A stretch of DNA of 64,000 nucleotides from Cognatishimia activa (lineage in GTDB: Bacteria; Pseudomonadota; Alphaproteobacteria; Rhodobacterales; Rhodobacteraceae), in assembly GCF_017798205.1 (NCBI RefSeq), contig NZ_CP060010.1:1798001-1862000 (forward strand), in the 5' to 3' direction. Made by a program: the position numbers and the translations under genes. Below the pieces are notes generated by a model, which had not been told where the DNA came from, did not search any database, and saw only the letters and a program-made list of their open reading frames with translations. Below are positions 60,415 to 64,000 of the stretch, piece by piece. How positions within the stretch are numbered: position 1 is the stretch's first letter; every line of letters begins with the position of its first letter.

Positions 60415-61308
60415 TCAAGCATCCTCGCGACACAGCGCCTGCGACAGGCAATGCACACCGCCGCCGCCTAGCGTAAACATCGACATATCCGGATCATAGA
60501 CCTCAAACCCTAGCGCCCGCATTTTGGCGTTCAGATCCGTCGCGCCCGCCATTGACAGCACTTTTCCATTTCCCAGAGCTACCAAATTCACCCCTAGGTT
60601 TTTGGCCTCGCGGTAAGAGACATCCACGATTTCGATCCCCCAACCTTTGACGATGTCGACAAGCCAAGGCTCCATGGCGTCGATACAGGCGACCGCAAGC
60701 TTTTCCGCCAATGGTACGATCAGCCCGTCCATATGCACGAATTCTCGGCTGATCGGAGCAACCACGGCCTCCCAACCCTCAGCCCGCACAAACTCTGCCA
60801 CCTGCTCAGAACCCTCTTTTTCCGAGCGTTCGCCGCAATAGCCAATCAGAATGCGACCGGGTTCGATGATATTGAAATCTCCGCCTTCGAAATGCCCCGC
60901 GGTGGCGTATTTCCAGATTGGGATATTGTGGTCCTGATAGAACTGGATAGCCGTCACATAATCCGCGCGGCGGCATTTGAGCTGCATGTGACAGATCAAT
61001 GCGCCCCATGGGCTCATGGCAGAGCTATCGCGGGCAAAGAAGTTGCGATGCAGGGCCTCGTCGCTTTGCAGATAATGGCAATTGACGCCGTTCTCTTCAT
61101 AGATCGAAACCATTTCCGCGTGCTGCGCCATCGCAAGTTGCAGATCGAATTTGACGCCGGTTTTGTCGGCATTCGCCAGTGTGCGCCCGATCAGCGGCCC
61201 GGCCTCAACCCATTTGTAAAACTCGGGCCGTCCTAGCAGAACATGTTTGAGCGGCGAATAGTCGTTGTTGATGCCCCAGCTCGCCGATAGATCCATATGC
61301 GTTGTCAT
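60415..61308 (-). CDS. Amidinotransferase-fold hydrolase (DDAH/arginine deiminase-like)
   Basis: A 297-residue enzyme of the guanidino-group modifying superfamily. The catalytic residues are E141 in GHFEGGDFNII, H192 in EFVHMDG and C287 in GGGGVHCLSQ, the Glu-His-Cys pattern of dimethylarginine dimethylaminohydrolase and glycine amidinotransferase. It therefore acts on a guanidino substrate; which one cannot be read from this sequence. Start at 61308 follows GGGAGGG; 26 further open codons upstream are ignored. It is divergent from an acyl-CoA dehydrogenase gene, with an inverted repeat in between. Confidence 0.8.
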   Translation of the reverse strand: MTTHMDLSASWGINNDYSPLKHVLLGRPEFYKWVEAGPLIGRTLANADKTGVKFDLQLAMAQHAEMVSIYEENGVNCHYLQSDEALHRNFFARDSSAMSPWGALICHMQLKCRRADYVTAIQFYQDHNIPIWKYATAGHFEGGDFNIIEPGRILIGYCGERSEKEGSEQVAEFVRAEGWEAVVAPISREFVHMDGLIVPLAEKLAVACIDAMEPWLVDIVKGWGIEIVDVSYREAKNLGVNLVALGNGKVLSMAGATDLNAKMRALGFEVYDPDMSMFTLGGGGVHCLSQALCREDA

Positions 61309-61442
61309 TTTGCCCTCCCGTATTCTCCCAGATGGAATCATTGCAGGCGACCGATGATTTCCCAAATTATTTCTGCATCTTTTCAAATATTATCGCCGCG
61401 AGGATGTGCCCCAACGTCACAAAATCCAGCGATTGCAGAGGG

Positions 61443-61478
61443 TTCAATTGTCCGAGATTTAATTGTCTGACAATTGAA
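61443..61478. promoter_or_regulatory. Inverted repeat before the acyl-CoA dehydrogenase, candidate operator
   Basis: TTCAATTGTC (61443-61452) and GACAATTGAA (61469-61478) are exact reverse complements 16 bases apart, and the intervening sequence holds another AATTGTC. It lies just upstream of the acyl-CoA dehydrogenase start (61492) and may bind a regulator for it or the divergent hydrolase. Confidence 0.5.
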
Positions 61479-61491
61479 TTTGGAGGGTACC

Positions 61492-62667
61492 GTGTCTGTA
61501 TCAATAACCAGTATTTTGAAAGCCGCTCGCACACATTGCGAGGAAGAGATCATGCCGAATGTGGACGCCTGGAATGCGTCTAGTGTCTGGCCAAGGGCGA
61601 GTTCTGACAAGGCGGCAGCGCTTGGGCTGACCGGGCTTTATGCACCAGAGGAGTTTGGCGGGCAGGGGCTCAGCCTTGGCGATGGCATCCAGGTTTACGA
61701 AGAACTGGGGCGCGGCGATGGTGCTTATGCGTTCGCTTTGTCGATGCACAATATCTGCACCTACGCCGGGTGTGGTTTCGGCACAGAAGCTTTCAAAGCC
61801 GAATGGGGCCGCGAGCTGACCTCTGGGCGCAAGCTCGCCAACTTTGCTCTTACCGAGCCGCAATCTGGATCAGACGCCTCCAACATGTACAGCCGCGCTG
61901 TGATCAATGCGGATGGTACCTGGACGATCAGTGGTGCCAAGGCCTGGGTATCTTTGGCAGGTGAGGCGGATATCTATTTCACGGTGGTCAAAACTTCAGA
62001 CGAGCCGGGTCACAAGGACATGGCCATGATCGCTATTCCGAAAGATACGCCGGGTCTGAGTTTCGGACCGCGCTATGAGACGCCATCATATAATTTCCTG
62101 CCGATGTCTGAGATGTATTTGGATAATGTGGTGGTGAGCGAGGACAATATCATCTTGCCGGTTGGGCAGGGTCTGCAAGGGTCACTCATGGCGATCGATA
62201 TTGCTCGGGTTTCGATTGCGTCGGGGTGTTGCGGTTTGATGCAGTCCGCTTTGGACACCGCGCTGGCCTATAGTCACAACCGCAAAATGTTCAAAGGCAC
62301 CAATTTGGATCTGGATGGCATTCAATGGATGCTCGGAGAAGTAGCGACAGATCTAGAGGCCTCTCGTCTTTTGTACAAAGCGGCCGCTAACGCTTTAGGT
62401 ACAGACCAAGGTCCCCTGATGGCCGCGCATGCAAAGCGGTTTGTACCGGATGCGGCGGTGAAAGCGGCGAACACCTGCACGCAGGTTTTGGGTGGTATGG
62501 GTTTGCTTAAGCCTTACGGCATGGATCGGCTGTCGCGCCTGTCTCAGATGCTGCGGATCGTGGATGGCACCACAGAGATCAGCCGAGTTGTGATTGGACG
62601 CTCGCTGAAAGCCAGGGCGAAAACGCTTCCGGTGCCAGTGATCCCAAAAGGGTTTGGTGAGGCCTGA
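61492..62667 (+). CDS. Acyl-CoA dehydrogenase family protein
   Basis: A 391-residue flavoprotein of the acyl-CoA dehydrogenase fold. It has LYAPEEFGGQGLSLGDGIQV, FALTEPQSGSDASNMYSR near residue 125 (FAD/substrate loop), GAKAWVSLAGEADIYFTVVK, GGMGLLKPYGMDRLSR and IVDGTTEISRVVIGRSL at the end. The GTG at 61492 has TTGGAGGGT before it; the frame opens at 61474 with a TTG, but that lacks a ribosome site. It is divergent from the amidinotransferase-fold gene. Substrate unknown; it is far shorter than mcd. Confidence 0.88.
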   Translation: MSVSITSILKAARTHCEEEIMPNVDAWNASSVWPRASSDKAAALGLTGLYAPEEFGGQGLSLGDGIQVYEELGRGDGAYAFALSMHNICTYAGCGFGTEAFKAEWGRELTSGRKLANFALTEPQSGSDASNMYSRAVINADGTWTISGAKAWVSLAGEADIYFTVVKTSDEPGHKDMAMIAIPKDTPGLSFGPRYETPSYNFLPMSEMYLDNVVVSEDNIILPVGQGLQGSLMAIDIARVSIASGCCGLMQSALDTALAYSHNRKMFKGTNLDLDGIQWMLGEVATDLEASRLLYKAAANALGTDQGPLMAAHAKRFVPDAAVKAANTCTQVLGGMGLLKPYGMDRLSRLSQMLRIVDGTTEISRVVIGRSLKARAKTLPVPVIPKGFGEA

Positions 62668-62728
62668 GGCTAGTAGCCGCAAAAAAGGCCGCCCAAATCG
62701 GCAGCCTAGCGGCGAGTCACACTGAAGT

Positions 62729-62780
62729 TGGGGCGCTTAAGCCCCATTGCTCCCCGCGACCAAACTGCGGTCGCAGGGAG
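62729..62780. repeat. Two stem-loops between convergent genes
   Basis: TGGGGC-GCTTAA-GCCCCA (62729-62746) and a longer stem, CTCCCCGCGACC with GGTCGCAGGGAG (62750-62780, one mismatch), lie between the acyl-CoA dehydrogenase end and the first small secreted gene. Neither has a T-run on either strand. Confidence 0.45.
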
Positions 62781-62794
62781 AGGGACGTGTTGCC

Positions 62795-63034
62795 TTAGCC
62801 GTTTTTCAGGATCGAGCGCACGTGTGCTTGGGTCTGAACAAAGCTGTCATCGCCATCATCGTTGATGGTGTTCAGCAGGTGAACGATGGTTGCATCTGAC
62901 ACGGTGGACAGGTCAGCTTCGGGAGCGAACTTTTGGATCAGGGCTTCATTTGCGCCTGTCGCGTTTGTCATTGCGGATGCTGCACCAGTTGCTGCGATAA
63001 GAGCGACGACGGAGGCTGTAAGAATGCGTTTCAT
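62795..63034 (-). CDS. Small secreted protein, tandem copy 1
   Basis: A 79-residue protein with signal peptide MKRILTASVVALIAATGAAS. The mature part (about 58 residues) reads NEALIQKFAPEADLSTVSDA, then IVHLLNTINDDGDDSFVQTQ and a lysine-rich end RSILKNG. It is nearly identical to the next gene, with differences at only a few positions. No family is known to me. AAAGGA precedes the ATG. It looks like a recent tandem duplication. Confidence 0.8.
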   Translation of the reverse strand: MKRILTASVVALIAATGAASAMTNATGANEALIQKFAPEADLSTVSDATIVHLLNTINDDGDDSFVQTQAHVRSILKNG

Positions 63035-63100
63035 GATATTTTCCTTTCGGTTTCGTTAGACGGGGAGTAGCCGTCAGAGCTTGGAGTTGTTGAGAACGAA

Positions 63101-63340
63101 TTAGCCGTTCTTCAGGATCGAACGAACGTGGGACTGGGTCTGAACAAAGCTATCATCGCCATCGTCGTTGATGGTGTTCAGCAGGTGTACAATGGTTGCG
63201 TCAGACAGTGTGGACAGGTCTGCTTCAGGTGCAAATTTCTGGATCAGAGCCACGTTTGCGCCAGATGCGTTGGTCATTGCGGATGCTGCACCAGTTGCGG
63301 CGATCAGGGCGACGACGGAAGCTGTAAGTACACGTTTCAT
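63101..63340 (-). CDS. Small secreted protein, tandem copy 2
   Basis: A 79-residue paralogue of the gene above, sharing the signal peptide (MKRVLTASVVALIAATGAAS), KFAPEADLSTLSDATIVHLL and NDDGDDSFVQTQSHVRSILK. The two differ at I4V, T26S, E30V, V47L and A70S, by my reading. Only 66 bases separate them. The acidic NDDGDD patch could bind metal or a partner, but nothing shows a function. GAAAGGAATACATT precedes the ATG. Confidence 0.8.
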   Translation of the reverse strand: MKRVLTASVVALIAATGAASAMTNASGANVALIQKFAPEADLSTLSDATIVHLLNTINDDGDDSFVQTQSHVRSILKNG

Positions 63341-63804
63341 AATGTATTCCTTTCGGGTTGTAGGACGGGGAGTGACCGTCTGGTTGGGTGCCAGTGTCTT
63401 GCTGACGAGTTCAAGCTAGGGATCGGATTGCTGAGTTTGAAATCACGAAATGGCACACGCTGGCTCACGCCGTTATGAGTTGAAAAGAGCAGCATTCGTA
63501 CAGGGTGCTGCGCATTTCTGCACATCAAAGGTGCGCATCAATATACAAAGGGATGTGTCACACACAGGCCGTGGTTTTTTGAGAGTGCCATGTGAAGTTC
63601 CAGCGTTCCGATCCCCGCAAAAAAAATCGTTCACCATTTTATGAGTGCTATTTTTTCGCTTTTGTTTCAAAAGTTTCACTGATCTGTGTACAATGGGATA
63701 CCGTAAATTGGCCTAGTCTTGCTTCGAATCCCGCAGAAATGCGCAAGTAAGAGTCTTTCCCTCTTGCAGTTTTCGTGAGTCTTGCGTAATTCCAGCGTCA
63801 CCGT
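63341..63804. other. Gene-free region between the secreted paralogues and tRNA-Trp
   Basis: This 464-base gap lies between divergent transcripts. I find no convincing gene: short frames here have no ribosome site or domain. The left part must hold the promoter of the second secreted gene. The right end holds a good promoter for tRNA-Trp. A run of A (63619-63626) sits in the middle. Confidence 0.6.
63764..63792 (+). promoter_or_regulatory. Candidate promoter of tRNA-Trp
   Basis: TTGCAG (63764-63769) and TAATTC (63787-63792) fit a sigma-70 -35/-10 pair with a 17-base spacer. The tRNA starts 13 bases after the -10 box, so transcription would begin close to it. Confidence 0.45.
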
Positions 63805-63880
63805 AGGGGTATAGCTCAGTTGGTAGAGCGACGGTCTCCAAAACCGTAGGTCCCGGGTTCGAGCCCTGGTGCCCCTGCCA
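63805..63880 (+). tRNA. trpT: tRNA-Trp (CCA anticodon)
   Basis: A 76-base cloverleaf. The acceptor is AGGGGTA with TGCCCCT and the encoded GCCA end. The D arm is GCTC...GAGC, the anticodon arm ACGGT-CTCCAAA-ACCGT with CCA at 63838-63840, and the T arm is CCGGG-TTCGAGC-CCTGG. In related bacteria secE and nusG follow tRNA-Trp, and these would lie past the right edge of the window. Confidence 0.97.
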
Positions 63881-64000
63881 TTAATTTCAAACACTTAGTG
63901 GTTTTTCGCGAAACGGCCTCGCCGTATTTTGTGCGTTTTTTTGTGCGAAATGCAGAAATTTGACACTGGCACTGTGTTGATACCGGTGCCCGAACCCAAA

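Noticed and set aside
63959-63986. TTGACA-like promoter near the right edge
   Set aside because: No credible -10 box at the right spacing before the window ends.
1-64000. CRISPR array, prophage, transposase or integrase
   Set aside because: I saw no regularly spaced repeat arrays, no phage structural genes and no transposase or integrase motifs in any frame.

Overview
This window looks like chromosomal DNA of a marine alphaproteobacterium of the order Rhodobacterales (Roseobacter group). The basis is gene content and gene order, not a database match: rnc-era-recO; pckA divergent from a chvI-chvG-hprK-rapZ-EIIA-HPr run; cobO-etfB-etfA with hbdA; a methylsuccinyl-CoA dehydrogenase of the ethylmalonyl-CoA pathway; several TRAP, GntR and AraC genes; and tRNA-Trp at the right edge. 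Coding density is high, genes often overlap by 1-4 bases, and I see no insertion sequence, prophage, integrase or CRISPR array.

Region by region. 1-3.4 kb: housekeeping end of an rnc-era-recO operon, then a META-domain lipoprotein and a TetR regulator. 3.5-10.4 kb: mcd, then a 1068-residue fusion of a cobalamin/Fe-S reductive dehalogenase with a flavin/NAD/2Fe-2S reductase, then a MauG/cytochrome c peroxidase-like dihaem protein and a Sel1-repeat protein. 10.4-12.1 kb: a PhyH-type dioxygenase divergent from an AraC regulator. 12.1-19.6 kb: a six-gene operon (SsuD-like FMNH2 monooxygenase, aldo/keto reductase, flavin reductase, TRAP DctQ-DctM-DctP) divergent from a GntR/UTRA regulator and a Gfo/Idh dehydrogenase. 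This has the enzyme set of a sulfoquinovose-type desulfonation pathway, but with a TRAP importer. 19.7-26.9 kb: an MttB-family methyltransferase and a convergent FAD oxidoreductase-ALDH-DapA-like-GntR operon with a divergent GlxA-type regulator. 27-30.1 kb: an RNA methyltransferase, phnM and a DUF1045 2H protein (phosphonate-linked).

30.2-38.4 kb: a TPP riboswitch followed by eleven tightly packed thiamine genes (thiD-thiO-thiS-thiG-thiE-thiF-like-thiY-tenA-thiZ-second tenA-thiX). It joins de novo thiazole synthesis to pyrimidine salvage and uptake and holds two different TenA subtypes. 38.5-46.7 kb: a 2OG-Fe(II) oxygenase, pckA, and the envelope-stress/PTS regulatory cluster. 46.8-52.9 kb: hbdA, a DUF6473 protein, etfA/etfB, cobO, a twin-TM protein, an SDR and an SH3 protein. 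53-63.9 kb: parC, a cytochrome P450, a lipoprotein, tuf, a universal stress protein, a fasciclin protein, an amidinotransferase-fold hydrolase, an acyl-CoA dehydrogenase, two tandem small secreted paralogues and tRNA-Trp.

Most notable are the self-sufficient reductive dehalogenase, the TRAP-linked sulfonate monooxygenase operon, the paired TenA proteins, and several short dispersed palindromic elements at gene 3' ends. One of these is a two-hairpin element present twice with compensatory changes. Functions are inferred from translated sequence and motifs. No search or alignment was run.
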